Of a stretch of DNA of 64,000 bases, positions 35,630 to 48,109 are shown in pieces (positions within the stretch are counted from its first letter, which is position 1; each line of letters starts with the position of its first letter). A program made the position numbers and the translations under genes. The stretch comes from Nageia nagi (lineage: Eukaryota > Pinophyta): the NCBI GenBank assembly GCA_050084985.1, contig JBITNC010000001.1, positions 41,602,001 to 41,666,000 of the forward strand. The letters are read 5' to 3'. The notes under the pieces were generated by a model, which worked only from the letters and a program-made list of their open reading frames with translations, ran no database searches and had not been told where the DNA came from.

Positions 35630-36080
35630 ATCTCTCTTCCAAGCAACATGGGCTTCTTACTTAAAATCCAAAAAGAATTTCTTTATATGGAGTGTTTTGT
35701 GCCATGGTCTTTCTTTGAGTTTTTGGCTTACTCGTTTAGGTGTTCTTGACCCTTGATGCCCTTTTTTCCAAGAACTTGAATCTTGTCTTCATCTTTTCTA
35801 GAGTTGTAAATATGCCTCTATGGATTGGGACTGGGTTGCTTCTTTTTTTACCCCATACATGCCCATTCATTTTTCTTGGAAACATGTTCTCATAGCATTT
35901 CATTCACCTTCACTCACCCCATGCATGAAGTTTGGAATATGTTCAAATTTGGCCTAATAATTCATATTAGGAAGGCTATAAATAAAATTATTTTTAAAAA
36001 TGTAGAACCTTTTGTTGATTTTTCTTTTATATCTAAACTCAAATTATTCTATGATGTGTGGTTACATATTCACGAGTAGG
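35630..36080 (+). pseudogene. LINE zf-RVT fragment (plus strand)
   Basis: One + frame gives WKSLFQATWASYLKSKKNF, FIWSVLCHGLSLSFWLTR, LFWSCKYASMDWDWV and HFSWKHVLIAF. This fits the zinc-binding region near the end of plant LINE ORF2, where a W.L.H...T..R.R block is followed by an EHLFW.C..A block. The C-terminal extension IIFKNVEP appears near 36000 in another frame, so at least one frameshift is present. Confidence 0.55.
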
Positions 36081-36354
36081 AAAATAAGCTACAATTATAT
36101 GTTGAGCACATGCTTTCCTTGGTGGAAAAAAGTCAACAGAGTTGAGGATTGATGGATAATACTGCAATTATAGGATACCATCTAGAAGCTTCTTCCTAAG
36201 AAGGTATGATTAGATTTCAACAAGTTTGGTTCTTTGATGGAAAATAAAATACAAGGTTCTTTGCCAAAGCAATATTCGATAGATTATCTGAAGAAATTTG
36301 AGATGGATGAGCCTACCCATACCCAATTTCTTTTAGAATATGTCTCAACCAAAT

Positions 36355-36853
36355 TGAAGGAATAAACACTAACAAAGTAATTCCTAAACAACCAAGATCT
36401 CTTGAAAGCTCACAAACACACCTAACAAACTCACAAAGCAATCTCATAAATATAACACAAGACATAAGTGGTTCCTCCAAATAGGAGTACATCCACTAAC
36501 TAGATCTCACTTCATTCACAGTATGAACTCTTACACTCTTTCTAACCTCAATGCCTAAACAATATCCACTAGCATAACTTTACTCCACAAATTGATGTGT
36601 GATCACAAAGAGGGAGCCTTCTATTTATAGGCCAAAATATTTCTTTGGATCACCCTTTTACCTAATGTACAAAGACATGACATGTAACTCCCTTTTACCC
36701 AAAGAGGTACTCTCATGACATGGAGTGTAGAACAAGTTACATTATCATATTCACTTACATACTTAAGGTATCTATTGATACCATTAAGTATTAGTGAATT
36801 TACAAAGAAGATTAATACAAAACCTTTACAATAATGCATTATATATTCCAACA
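36355..36853 (-). repeat. nested copia 3' LTR
   Basis: Minus-strand start TGTTGGAATATA, end TTATTCCTTCA. TATA box CTATAAATAG on the minus strand at 36621-36630, U3 palindrome at about 36750-36798. Confidence 0.92.
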
Positions 36854-36864
36854 CTCCCCCTTAA
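36854..36864 (-). other. nested copia polypurine tract
   Basis: Minus strand TTAAGGGGGAG immediately before the LTR, identical to the tract of the 18.4-kb copia. Confidence 0.85.
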
Positions 36865-37344
36865 TTCAATATTGGGATAGAGCGAATAAGAGAGAAGGAA
36901 GAGAGAAAGTAAGATAATTCTCCTCCAAATACATGCAATAAAGATGAGAACTTTTTTACATATTTGTGAATTAAGAAAGATCTAGTTTGAGACTCACTAC
37001 TTTGCCAAATACAATCATTAACCATAATTGATTTCAATGTACATGAAGTAGTCATCCAACTAGAAGTCATGAAGAGTCTCTAAGAGCTTGCATACCCAAA
37101 GTAAGTAACCTGCAATCTCAAAGGAACCTACAAGTCATATGCAGCTCAAATAATAAGATCAGTTAGATGCAACATATTCATATCAACAAGAATAGATGAA
37201 TCAAACAAATGCCATCATAAACTGATCAATAGTGCACTATAAGTCATCATGAAGATGCTAGGCTAAAACTCATAGTCACCTATTGTATATACAAAATGTG
37301 TTGATTATCATTAAAAAATAAAGCATAACAAAAATTCACATATG

Positions 37345-37484
37345 AGTTCCTCACATATGGATAACTAAATAATGCTCAAAAAACACATAAGAGTTCCTCA
37401 CATATGGATAACTGAACAATGTAGATTGGCCAATCTTTTGCTCTAAAAATTTGTACAATAAGTTCCTTATGTAGAGCAAACTTA
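37345..37484 (-). repeat. decayed 3' stem-loop repeats of nested copia
   Basis: Three related stem-loops occur between pol and the 3' LTR on the minus strand. That at 37460-37484 keeps GGTAAGTTTGCTCTAC and a GGAACTT arm. Those at 37392-37413 and 37345-37366 have AGTT/AACT arms around CCATATGTGAGG. They are in the same place as the five-unit array at 23006-23286, so the array is a family trait. Confidence 0.6.
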
Positions 37485-37576
37485 CCACGAAGGTGTACAA
37501 TAAAATCAACACTATACAATAGAGAGTCCTCCTAAGGGTGAAGTTATCATCATAAACATGAATTTAACACAAGAAT

Positions 37577-40500
37577 TCAAACTTCACTCCCCTTTGAGAG
37601 CAACTTCATCAACTTGATACCATCCTTAAGCTTACAAAATTGATCTTCAAGAAGGGGCTTAGTGAATAAATCAATAGAGTTCAAGGTGGATGGAAAATAC
37701 TCCAAGTGTATGATGCCATCAAAAACTTTTTCCTTGATAAAATGGGTCTAGATTTCCACATGTTTTATTCTCTTATAGAACATAAGATTCTTAGCCAAAG
37801 AAATAACTAATTGATTATTTGAAAAAATCAAGGATGAGCCAGCTTGCTCATACCTAATTTCTTTCAAAATATATGTTAGCCAAATAGCTTTCTGGGCTAC
37901 AATAAACATAGCATGGTATTCAACTTCTATGATGGAAAGAGAAATAGTAGGTTGCTTCCTATAATCCCAAGAGATAACACCTGAACCAATGTTAAACACA
38001 TATGTAGAGGTTGATTTTCTATCGTATTTATCTCCTCCATAGTCAAAATCTAAGAACCCTAAGAGAATAAATGAGGGTAACTTGGAATACTTGAGAGCAA
38101 GATCCTTCATCTTTGCAACATACTTCAAGATTTTTTTAATAGCATTAAGGTGCTCAACATATGGTTTTTGCATGAATCAAACCATTAAATTCACTACAAA
38201 GGTAATATTTGGCCTAGAAATAGTTAAATATAGAAGACTACTAATTAATTACTTATAAGTTGTAGCATTAGCAACTGAGATTTGGAGCTAAGAGAAATAA
38301 TGATTCCAAGAGAGATTGGGATTGCAACATATCTACACTCCTCCATTCTAAACATCTGCAAGATTTCCAATATATACTTAGATTGATTAAGATAAGTGCA
38401 TTCTAAGATAGTAGTGCAAGAGACCAAGATCAATCATTTTAAATGGTACCTTAAGCTTAGATATGCACTCTTGAATGATTTCATCATTATTTCTAATAAT
38501 CAAAATATTATCCACAAAAAGGAGAATCAAGATCATGTCTTTTCCCTAATTGAGAAAATATAAATTGGAGTAAAAAAATGCTTGGAGAATCCAATATCTG
38601 TAAAGTACCCAGAAATCTTCTTATACTAAGATCTAGGTGCTTGCTTAAGTTCATATAATGACTTCTTTAGCTTGCACACAAAGGACTATTTGCCTTCCAT
38701 AATGAACCTTTCTAGTTGATTCATGAAGATTTCCACATCTAAGTCATCATTGAGAAATGCACTCTTAACATCAAGTTGAAAAATTTTCCATCCTTTAGAT
38801 GCAAAAAGAGCAAGGATAATTCTCACAATAGGCATATTTACCATGGAAGCAAAGGTTTTCTCGTAATCTACATCATATTTTTGAGCAAAACCTTTGGATA
38901 CTAACCTTGCCTTGTATTTCATAATATTGCCAATTGAATTGAACTTGACCTTGTAGATCGACTTATTGCCAATCACATTCTTCTCATTGGGATAAAGAAC
39001 CAAATCCCATGTTTTATTTTACATAAGTGTCTCATACTCAACTTTCATGGCTTCCACCTAGCACTCATGCCTAAAAGCACCTTTGAGAAATGAAGACTCG
39101 TGTTTATTATCAATTTGGAAAAATAAGAATTTGTTTAAGGTCATGCTCTTTGTTACTCTTTATGTTGGAGAATTTTGCTCTTGAGGTGACTTCTCTACAT
39201 CAATATCTAACCAGCTAGGTGCAACTGAAGAGTCCTCTGGATCATCCACATCCTCATTAGAAATAAATTCTTCAAAAATTTCATTAAACTTGACATCATT
39301 TGAAATGAACACTGCTTTGTAGGATGGAGAGGTTAGCTTGTAACCTCTATGCTGACTATCATAACCCATAAAGATGCATTTTTTAGCTCTTTTATCCAAC
39401 CTCTTCCTTTTTTCAAAAATAATGTAGGAGAATGCTTCATACCCAAACACCCTAAGGTGAGAAATGTTAGGTTTTCTTCCTAACCATGCCTCATTTTTGA
39501 CCATGCCTCAAAAGGAGTTTTATCCTAAATAGCTTTTGTGGGACACCTATTCAAGATGTAAATAGCAGTTCTCATAACTTTATCCCATAAAAAACTAATA
39601 AGATTACCTAAAATGCATCTAGCCATATCCATAATTATCTTATTTTTCTTTTCAACAACACCATTATGCTAAGGAGTGTAAGGAATCGTAAACTACCTCT
39701 TGATTCCATATGTAGCATAATAGTCATTAAACTCATTTATATTATATTCTCCCCCATTATCTGGTCTTAACATCTTAATTTTAAGGTTAGTTTTATTTTT
39801 AAATAAGGCCTTAAAATTCTTAAAACTCTCAAAGGTTTGATCCTTATGCTCAAGTAGATACCTAAAGGTCATCCTACTAAAGTCATCAAAGAAGGTCAAT
39901 ATGTAAGATGCTCCCCCAAGGGACTTAGTCTAAAATGAATCCATCAAATCTAAATGTACAAGTTGAAGAGGTTGAGATGCTCTTATTGCTTTATCTTTTT
40001 CAAACTTTTATCTATGCATTTTGCCAAGAATGCATTTCTTGCATAAACCAATCGAAGAAAAAACTAAAGGTAAACCTTCCATAAATTCTTGGTCTTTCAT
40101 GACTTGAATACTCTTGTGGTTAAGGTGCTCTAAATTTTGGTACCAAAGATTGCCTCTAGAACACACATTTGTAGTAAGACACATCTTTGTTGAAACTTGA
40201 TCCATAACGTAGAGATCATCTTTTACTAACCTTTTAACCAGCATGGTAAGTGCTTTCCTAATGCACCAATATTGAGATTCAAACTCAATTGAGTACCTTT
40301 TCTAGCAACTTAGATCATAGAGAAAAGGTTCATCCTAAGATTAGGAACATAGAGCACATTATCAAGAATCTTTCTATGAATCAATACACTCCTAATTTCT
40401 TAGATTTTAAAGATAGAATTATCACCTATCACAACTGTATCTTTTCTATACTTGTGAAAGTTCTTAAATATTTCTTTTTCAAAACATAAGTGATTAGTGC

Positions 40501-41531
40501 AACCAAAGTCAACAATCCAATTAAATGAAAAAGTATGAGACATGGAGTAGAGCACCGTAGTAAAACAAGCTTGAATAATCTCCTTTCCTTTGAAGTTTTT
40601 TATATTTTTATTACCTTTATTCTTTTTTTCTCTTTTCTTTTAGTAGAAATCAACTTATTTATGACTTTGTATGCCATAATAGTTACAATTTCCATTAAAA
40701 TTTACCTTAAGATTTGGATTGTTTACTTTGCCTTTTCTATCTCATTACTTGAAATAGTTGTTGTTGTCATTGTTCCTATTGCTATTGTTATTGTTCTTAT
40801 TATTACTATTGTTGTTACCATTTCCTCTTTTCTCAAACCTTTTAGAGGAAGAAGGATAAGATTTATTTTAATGGTTGAAATTCTTTTTGAAAAGAATTTT
40901 GGTTGCTCCAAGAATAAAGTTATTATACTTAGGAGAAGAAATTAACACCTTTTTATTAAAGGTTTTCTCATGCTTCAAAAAGGAGCCTAAAAAGGTTCTC
41001 AAGGGAGAAGACTTCTTCTTCATCATCAAGCTTTGTTTTCATTACCATTACAAAGTTACCAAACTTTGAAGAAAAGATTTGAAGAATAATGAAGACTATG
41101 AACTCATCATTGATCCAATTACACCCACAAGTAACAAGTTTGATCCTAAGGTTAATGATTTTATTCAAGTAGATAGCCATATTTTCATCTTCCCTTTGAT
41201 AAGATTGAAGCATATTTTGAAGGATAGTAAACCTTCTTGAAAACTTTGAACGAAAGTAGATTTGCTTAATCTTATCCCAAGCTTTCTTTACCAAGGTTGA
41301 AGAGGAAATCATCAGGATTACATCATCTGAAATTGCATGAAAGATCATGGAGGTTGTTAACTCATTCTTTGTGTTGTAAGCATCTAATGCTTTTTCATCT
41401 GTAGGAGGTACAAAGTTCTCATTTACTATTTGCCAAGGCTTCCTTGCCTACAATTCAACTTGCATCCATGGTTTCCAAATTTCAAAGTTGGAACTATCGA
41501 GAATGTGTTTGGGTAAAAAGGATTCTCCTAT
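37577..41531 (-). pseudogene. nested copia gag-pol, heavily decayed
   Basis: Gag would start at 41531, where the ATG seen in the sister element at 60877 has become ATA. Gag UBN2-type is at 41348-40968. The zinc knuckle near 40680 reads CNYYGIQ, losing its second Cys. The protease active site (40503-40511) is DFG instead of DSG/DTG. GAG-pre-integrase is at 40244-40008, the integrase core at 39899-39693 and about 39660-39520, and a linker region at 39504-39160. RT runs from 39003, with the catalytic box FVDN (38507-38518) instead of YVDD. RNase H is at 38173-37748. The final stop is TGA at 37577-37579. Frameshifts and stops throughout make it inactive. Confidence 0.88.
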
Positions 41532-44010
41532 TTTCTACATAAGAGTGTAAAAAATAATAAGCATATGGTTCAATAAATAACATTATATGTTAAGTTTTAA
41601 CCAACTAAATAATACATGTTAAATTTAACACTAGAGACATGCTTGATTTGATTCACAACTGTAAATATTTTACAATTCAAATATACATCCCATGTACCCA
41701 ATACTTTTGTCATCACCAAGAACCATAGATGTAGAGTGATATTATTGAGGCTTGTTTTTTTATCAAAAATTAGGCCTTCACTCAGATGCCCACATAAGAA
41801 GAGCCCAAGTACTACCAATCCTCAACCAGTTGACCTTAGTCAGTATTATACTTTCTTACAAAGAGAAGTACCTACTATTTTTTAAAGTTATTATGTTTAT
41901 TAAATCGACCAAATTATTAATCTTGATTAGGTTTCAAGTTGCCCTCTTAGGTTATTAGGATAATCCTTGAATGGATGTGTAGACATGTAGTATCACTACA
42001 CACATGTGTATCCACCTATTGGAGTTATATCAAGACCAATATAGAACTTAATGACAATTGAGAAGTATGAACTTTTTACCATTTGGATCATCGAACTTAA
42101 AGGCTCCAATCCACCTATCCTCACTCATGGCTCACCAAACAAGTCATATTGCAAAATACATGTGTGGAATATTCATTTTAGGGGTTTCTCATTTCAATGT
42201 TTACGATTTTGCATAAATGAAATAAAGAAAAAGTGCTAAACATGAAGTAAAGTGCATAAAATTAACTATCATCCATTCATAACATGAAACCTTAAGATTC
42301 CAATGGTTTTTGTTTACTAACCCTTAAAGGACATATTTACATAGGTTCATAGTTTGCACAAGTTAACTTTGCATAAGAAAGTACTTAACATGCATCAAAC
42401 CATAAGCATGCATTAAAATTGAAGCATATATCATTCCTATTTATTTGCATAAGTTAACTTTGCATAAAGAAGAAAAATTAGAAAATCATCAAATTTAAGC
42501 ACTAAGCATGCATTATTTGCATAATTTAACTTTAAAACTTTTAAAGAGACATAAGCTTTCATTCATAGCATTGCATCAAAGATCATAAAATTTTAAGTAT
42601 TTCATAAGGATTTTATCAATACTTAAAAAAAAAAAGATAATTGAAATGTCATAAAGGATAAATACTTTAGCAAGCATCATTTCTAAGTTTTATTTTTGCA
42701 TAAGGATAAAATATTTAAATTCTATGCAATATAAGGATCAAATTAAGTAAAGAATTATAAACTTTCCCCCTCTTTTATTAAAAAAAAAAAGATCCCTTTA
42801 AAGAAAACTTGAATAAGCATGCTAGTTAAAAAAAATGATACTCACAACTAAGTAATTGCATGCAATAAATGATTTTCAACATAAATACCTATATTTTAAA
42901 AAATATAATCATCAAGATTAAAAAAAAAAACCTAATCATTTATAGAGGAAATGATGATAACCACTTTATTTTTGAATTAGCTATTAATGCTACTTTCCTT
43001 GAGTTAGATACTTTTAAGGCATATTGATTTCTCTAGACACTCCAAGTCAAAGAAAAAAATGATGATCTGACTATTTGCAATAAAAGAACTAAATGCACCA
43101 CCAATATCATTAAGTGTGAAACCCTCCCTTTTTACTATGCACCAAGTAAAAATATTGGGGGGGTGTCCATGCAAAGTGCAAAAGAATGCGCAGTTGAAGT
43201 AAGATAGGAGGTAAGGGTCTCATTCAAAAGGCTCAGCAATATGCTATTCTACATGCCTCATACATAATGAGATATACTTATTCTAATCTCAACCTACAAA
43301 AAAACCTGTTGCACTAAGAGATAGGGTCATAAAAAAGAAAAAAAAAGAGAAGGAGCCATGCAGGAGGGTCACATAGATAGATATTGCTCAACAAACCCTA
43401 AGAGAGGGCTTCTACCAAAAAAATGAGCACCAAACAAGGGTGAAGGAGGTGTTTGTAGAAGGAGGGGTTACATGATGCGAGGATACTCAACTCTCACCCA
43501 AGCAACCTATGTTCATGTCTTGACAATGGAACCAGAAACCATCCTATTGAAATGAGGCATAGAGTTGGACAGGCTATGAGCCAAAAGCATGAAAATAGGA
43601 TAACAATAGTAGCTAATGGAAATAGTCCATGGTGCCATACATTTTTTTTTTTTAAACCTATATGGATAGAAAAAAATGCCCAATACCTTTTTCAAAAAAT
43701 GTACAAATTTTTTTTTGAAACGTAAATGAAAAAAATATGCCTCCTCCCCTTTTAAAAAAAATAGCAATATGCAAAGTAATATATAAAAAATTGCAATTAA
43801 AAAAAGTTCAGTTATAAAAAATTGCATTATCTTAAGCACAAAAAAACTCAAAGATATCATAAAATATGTTAGTATTATTTTAATAAATAAAATTAAGGAA
43901 GGAATTTATACCTTCCCTTAGTTTTAGCTCAATAATGAAGTGTAGAATGTGAAATGAATACTTCCAAATTGAAGATGAGTTTTCAAACCAAGAAGAAGAG
44001 CTCCCACTCT
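41532..44010 (-). other. long (2.5 kb) untranslated leader of nested copia
   Basis: The interval between primer site and gag lacks any family-like frame. Parts align, inverted, with the leader of the 57-kb copia. For example, 41740-41830 corresponds to about 60570-60690 and 42000-42030 to about 60390-60420, so it is an inherited part of the element. It includes GCATAAGTTAACTTTGCATA-type phrases repeated near 42360-42540 and A-rich runs near 42630-42930. Confidence 0.65.
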
Positions 44011-44024
44011 AAGCTCCAATACCA
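44011..44024 (-). other. nested copia primer-binding site (mutated)
   Basis: Minus strand TGGTATTGGAGCTT: the initiator-tRNA-Met complement with CA changed to TG, three bases inside the LTR. Confidence 0.8.
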
Positions 44025-44027
44025 AAT

Positions 44028-44525
44028 TGAAGGAATAAACACTAACAAAATAATTTCTAAACAACCAAGATCTCTTAAAAGCTCACAAACATGCCTAACA
44101 AACTCACAAAGCAATCTCATAAATATAACACAAGATATAAGTGGTTCCGCTAACTAGGAGTACATCCACTAACTAGATCTCACTTCATTCATAATATGAA
44201 CTCTTACAATATTTTTAACCTCAACTCCTAAGCACTATACACTAGCATAACTTTACTCTACAAATTGGTGTGTGATCACAAAGAGGGAGCCTTCTATTTA
44301 TAGGCCAAAATCCCTCTTTGGATCACCCTTTTACCTAATGTGCAAAGGCATGACATGCAACTCCCTTTTACCAAAGGGGCATTCTCATGACATGGAGTGT
44401 AGGATAAGTTACATTATCATATTCATTTAAATACTTAAGGTATCTATTGATACCATTAAGTATTAGTGAATTTACAAAGAGGATTAATACAAAATATTTA
44501 CAATAATGCATTATACATTCCAACA
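44028..44525 (-). repeat. nested copia 5' LTR
   Basis: 498 bp, partner of 36355-36853. Minus-strand TATA at about 44294-44303, U3 palindrome at about 44421-44470. Confidence 0.92.
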
Positions 44526-44530
44526 CAAAT

Positions 44531-46790
44531 GGTTTCCTAGGTTACGATTGACATGGCATGATATTCTACTTCCATGGTAGAGAGAGAAATAGTAGGTTAC
44601 TTCTTGTAAGCCTAAGAGATAGCACCTAACTCAATGTTAAACACATAAGCAAAGGCTGATTTCATGTCACCTATATCTCTACCATAGTCAAAATCTAAGT
44701 ACCCTAAAAGAACAAATAAGGAAAACTTGGAATACTTTAGAGCAAGATTCTTTATTCTTGTAACATACCTCAAGATTTGCTTAACAACATTAAGGTGCTC
44801 AACATACAGTTTCTATATAAACCATACCATAATATTTACTACAAGCATAATATATGGCCTAAAGATAGTCAAATAAAGAAGACTACCAATAGTTTTCTAT
44901 AAGATGTCACATCTGCCAATTGAGATTTGGAGCTAAAAGATAGAGTGATTCTAGGAGAGACTGAGATTGTAGCAGGTTTGCACTCCTCCATTCCAAACTT
45001 TTGTAAAATTTTTAATATGTAATATTGACTAAGATAATAAGTACAATCTTTGTATTGGTATACTTGTGTACCAAGGTAGTAATGCAAGAGACCAAGATTA
45101 GTCATTTCAATTGGTACCTTAAGTTTGAATATGCATTCTTGGATGATTTCATCATTATTTGATATGATTAAAATATCATCCACATAAAGAATAATCAAGA
45201 ACAAGTCTTGTTCTTGATTGAGAACATATAGATCTGAATCATATAAGCACTTAAATAACCTAATATCTGCAAAGTATCATGAAATATTTTGTACCAAGCT
45301 CTAAGTGCTTACTTAATTCCATATAAGAACTTCTTTAGCTTACAAAAAAGGACTCTTTTCCTTACATGATAAATCCTTATAGTTGATTCATGTAGATCTC
45401 CACATCTAATTCACCATTGAGAAATATACTCTTGACATCAAGTTGAAAAAAAATTCATTCTTGAGTTGTTGAAAGTGCAAGGATTAACTTGACTATGGGA
45501 ATCTTTACCATTGGAGCAAGGTTTTCTCATAATCAAATTCATATTTTTGACCAAAACCCTAACTAAATTATATTTTACCTTGTAAATCCTCTTATTACCA
45601 ATCATATTCTATTCATTTGGATAAGGAACCAAATCCTAATTTTGATTTTTCATTGGAGCCTCATATTCCACTTTCATGGCTTCCATCCAACATTCATTCT
45701 TCAAAACTTCTTTGAATGATGAGGGATCATTCTTGCTATATATTTTAAAAAAAAAAATATTTGTTTAAGATCATACTTATCATTGTCCTTTATGATGGAG
45801 AATTTTGCTCCTAAGGTGACTTATCTACACTAACATCCAACTAGTTAAGTGCAACAAAATAGTCATCAAGATCATTTAAATCCTCACAAGAGATAAATTC
45901 CTCAAAAAATTCATTGAATTTTACATCCTTTAAGATGAACACTGCTCTAAAATAAGGAGAATAGATCATGTAGCCTCTATGTTGATGGTCATAGCCCATA
46001 AAGATACATTTTTCAGATCTCTTGTCTAGCTTCTCTATTTTTTTATAATGTTCAATAAAAGCATAAGCATCACAACCAAAAATCCTAAGGTGAGAAATAT
46101 TAGGTTTTTTTCCCATCCATGCCTCATATGATATTTTACTTTTAACTGCTTTTGTAGGACAATTATTCAGGATGTAGATCATGATATTCACAACTTAATC
46201 CTATAAGAAATTAAGAAGATTTCCCAACATGCACCTAGCCATTTTCTGAATGGTTCTATTATTTCTTTTAACAACACCATTCTGCTGAGGTTTGTAAGGG
46301 ATCATCAATTGCCTCTTGATAATGTATTTGGCATAATAGTCATTGAACTCATTGTTATTATATTCACCTCCATTATCAGATGTCAACATCTTTATTTTGA
46401 AAGTAGTCTAATTTTCAAATAAAGTTTTAAAATATTTGAACTTGTTAAAGGTTTTATTCTTATGCTCAAGTAGATAACCAAAAGTTATCCTACTAAATTC
46501 ATCAATGAAGGTCAAGATATAAAATGCTCCCCATGAGACTTAGTCTAAAATGGACCCATCAAGTCTTAATGCACAAGTTAAAGAGATTTTGTTACCTTCA
46601 TTGCCTTATCTTTCTCAATTTTTTATCTATTCTTCTTGCTTAATATGCACTTCACATAAAGACCAATTATGGGTGATATTGAAGGCAAACCTTCAACAAG
46701 TTCTTGAGATTTCAATACTTGAATACATTTGTGGTTAAGGTTATTTTTAGAATAAACATTTATGGTTAAGAACACTTTCACAACAAAGAC
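44531..46790 (-). pseudogene. outer copia pol (GAG-pre-integrase, integrase, RT, part of RNase H)
   Basis: Read leftwards: GAG-pre-integrase region near 46740-46600. Integrase at 46389-45841 keeps TSDNGGEYNNNEF, PYKPQQNGVVKRNNRT (the usual catalytic Glu is Lys here) and the KKPNISHLRIFGCDAYAF linker. RT fragments follow near 45630-45290. At 45204-44869 is an open stretch with an intact YVDD (45175-45186) followed by LGLLHYYLGTQVY. RNase H residues run to 44531, where the inner copia interrupts the IW of ETIWLRH. The remainder is at 36113-36349. Confidence 0.82.
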
Positions 46791-48109
46791 CCAAATTCAA
46801 CTAGGTAAAGACCATTATCAATTTAGGAATATAGAAAAGAAATCAATTCTATCACTTTTCAATTGATTACTATACTTTTATTATTATGGAATTTAAGCAT
46901 TGAATTATACGAAACAACTAACGCACCATCTAAACATATATATCTCAAAAAAATTCTCATTAAAGCTTGAAAAAAAATTCCACTCTCCTTTATAAGTGTT
47001 AAAAAAAATCAGCCCCCTTATTTAAGATTAACCCATCTTTAAAAATTATCCCCCTTTTGAAAAACATAAGTTCCCAAACTAATTGTTAAAACTTTCAAAA
47101 AAAATCAACTCCAAGCTTTTTTTAATAAATAAATCTCCTTTTTATTTTATTTTTAAAATATTAACCCTCCACTTTTTAAAAAAATTATCTCCCTAATTTA
47201 TCAAAAAGATTAAAAAAATATTTAAAAAAAATAATAATTAATAAGTCATAATTGGTTTGAAAGGAGTCAAACATGTAATTAAAGTATTTAGCACTCATCC
47301 AGCAAGCCTTGTGCAAGGCATATATATGAGAGTAGATCGGAGGTGGGCAGACGGAGCCGATAGGGTTTGGGTCAGAGCCCCCTTTTATTATAAAATTTTT
47401 AAAAGGTTTGATTTTTCTAAAAACATTCAACTATTTTTTGATGGATGTCCAAAGTCCAAACCTCCTGCTCACATATTTCAATTTTTATTAAAAGTATCAA
47501 AACACAACCTTTATTTTTATAAAAACACTTCTTTCAAAGGTTAAAAATTAGTGCCCCCAAATAATTTTTAATATAAAAATTATGGACTTTATAAAAAAAA
47601 CTTATATTCCTTTTTTTTTATATTAGAATTTTGAGTTAAAAATTTTAAATGAATGTATATACCTTATAAAGAGGTAAATATTTTAAGTTTTATTAAATTC
47701 TCTTCATTACATAAATATAATATATTTTGTAATAATAATAAAGTCTTTTTTTATGTAAAACAAAACTTACAAAGTTAAAAAAAAAATTACAAAATTTTAA
47801 AAAGTTACAAATTTTGTTATCATAATATATTATTGCTCTTAAAAAAAATTATACAAAAAAATTGTAATCAGTAACATAAAATTATTAGTAAAACAAAAAA
47901 TATAGCAATACTATATTATTTTATTTGAAGTATTTTTTGCTAAGCAATTGAACTAACATAGCCATACTTAGAGCTTCTCTTCAATATCTTTGAAGGCTTT
48001 TCTTCTTACTCCTTCCATCTTTGGAGATTCACCTTCATTCTTGTGAGGTAAAATCAAGTGAAGGTGTAACCTCTTATCCTTTTTTTTTTCAAATTTTGAC
48101 TAGTTCAAT
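46791..48109. other. AT-rich DNA without recognisable gene
   Basis: Many A and T runs. Frames at 47185-47430 and 47257-47544 overlap on opposite strands around a short GC-richer patch (47330-47385) and match nothing known to me. The position fits the lost gag and leader of the outer copia, but no gag motif is visible. Confidence 0.35.

Larger units (their letters stand above)
36355..44525 (-). mobile_element. complete copia element nested in the older copia
   Basis: This element is 8171 bp with target duplication CAAAT at 36350-36354 and 44526-44530. LTRs of 499 and 498 bp differ at about 40 sites by my count (about 8%), so this insertion is much older than the copia at 18.4 kb. On the minus strand: 5' LTR, primer site, a 2.5-kb leader, gag-pol, a 3' region with decayed stem-loops, polypurine tract, 3' LTR. 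The host and guest copias are related and in the same orientation. Confidence 0.92.
36113..46790 (-). mobile_element. old copia remnant, split by a nested copia
   Basis: Two parts of one minus-strand copia, 44531-46790 (upstream) and 36113-36354 (downstream), flank the inner element. Removing 36355-44525 and one CAAAT rejoins the RNase H motif ETIWLRH. The 3' part ends inside the pol C-terminus near 36113 with no LTR. The 5' part fades out in the GAG-pre-integrase region near 46790. It is older than its guest, since stops and frameshifts are denser. Confidence 0.78.

Noticed and set aside
40535-40945. 136-codon plus-strand frame
   Set aside because: It is antisense to the decayed gag of the nested copia. 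The hydrophobic I/V-rich protein is the complement of an Asn/Ser-rich gag stretch. The same applies to 61543-61836 (minus).
47185-47544. overlapping opposite-strand frames near 47.3 kb as a gene
   Set aside because: Both come from the same GC-richer patch in AT-rich DNA and neither resembles a protein family.
47940-48060. plus-oriented copia leader just left of the solo LTR
   Set aside because: GAAGCTC/CTTGGAGGTTCA-like wording loosely resembles the leader at 18910-19000, but the LTR beside it is in minus orientation and the match is too weak to support.
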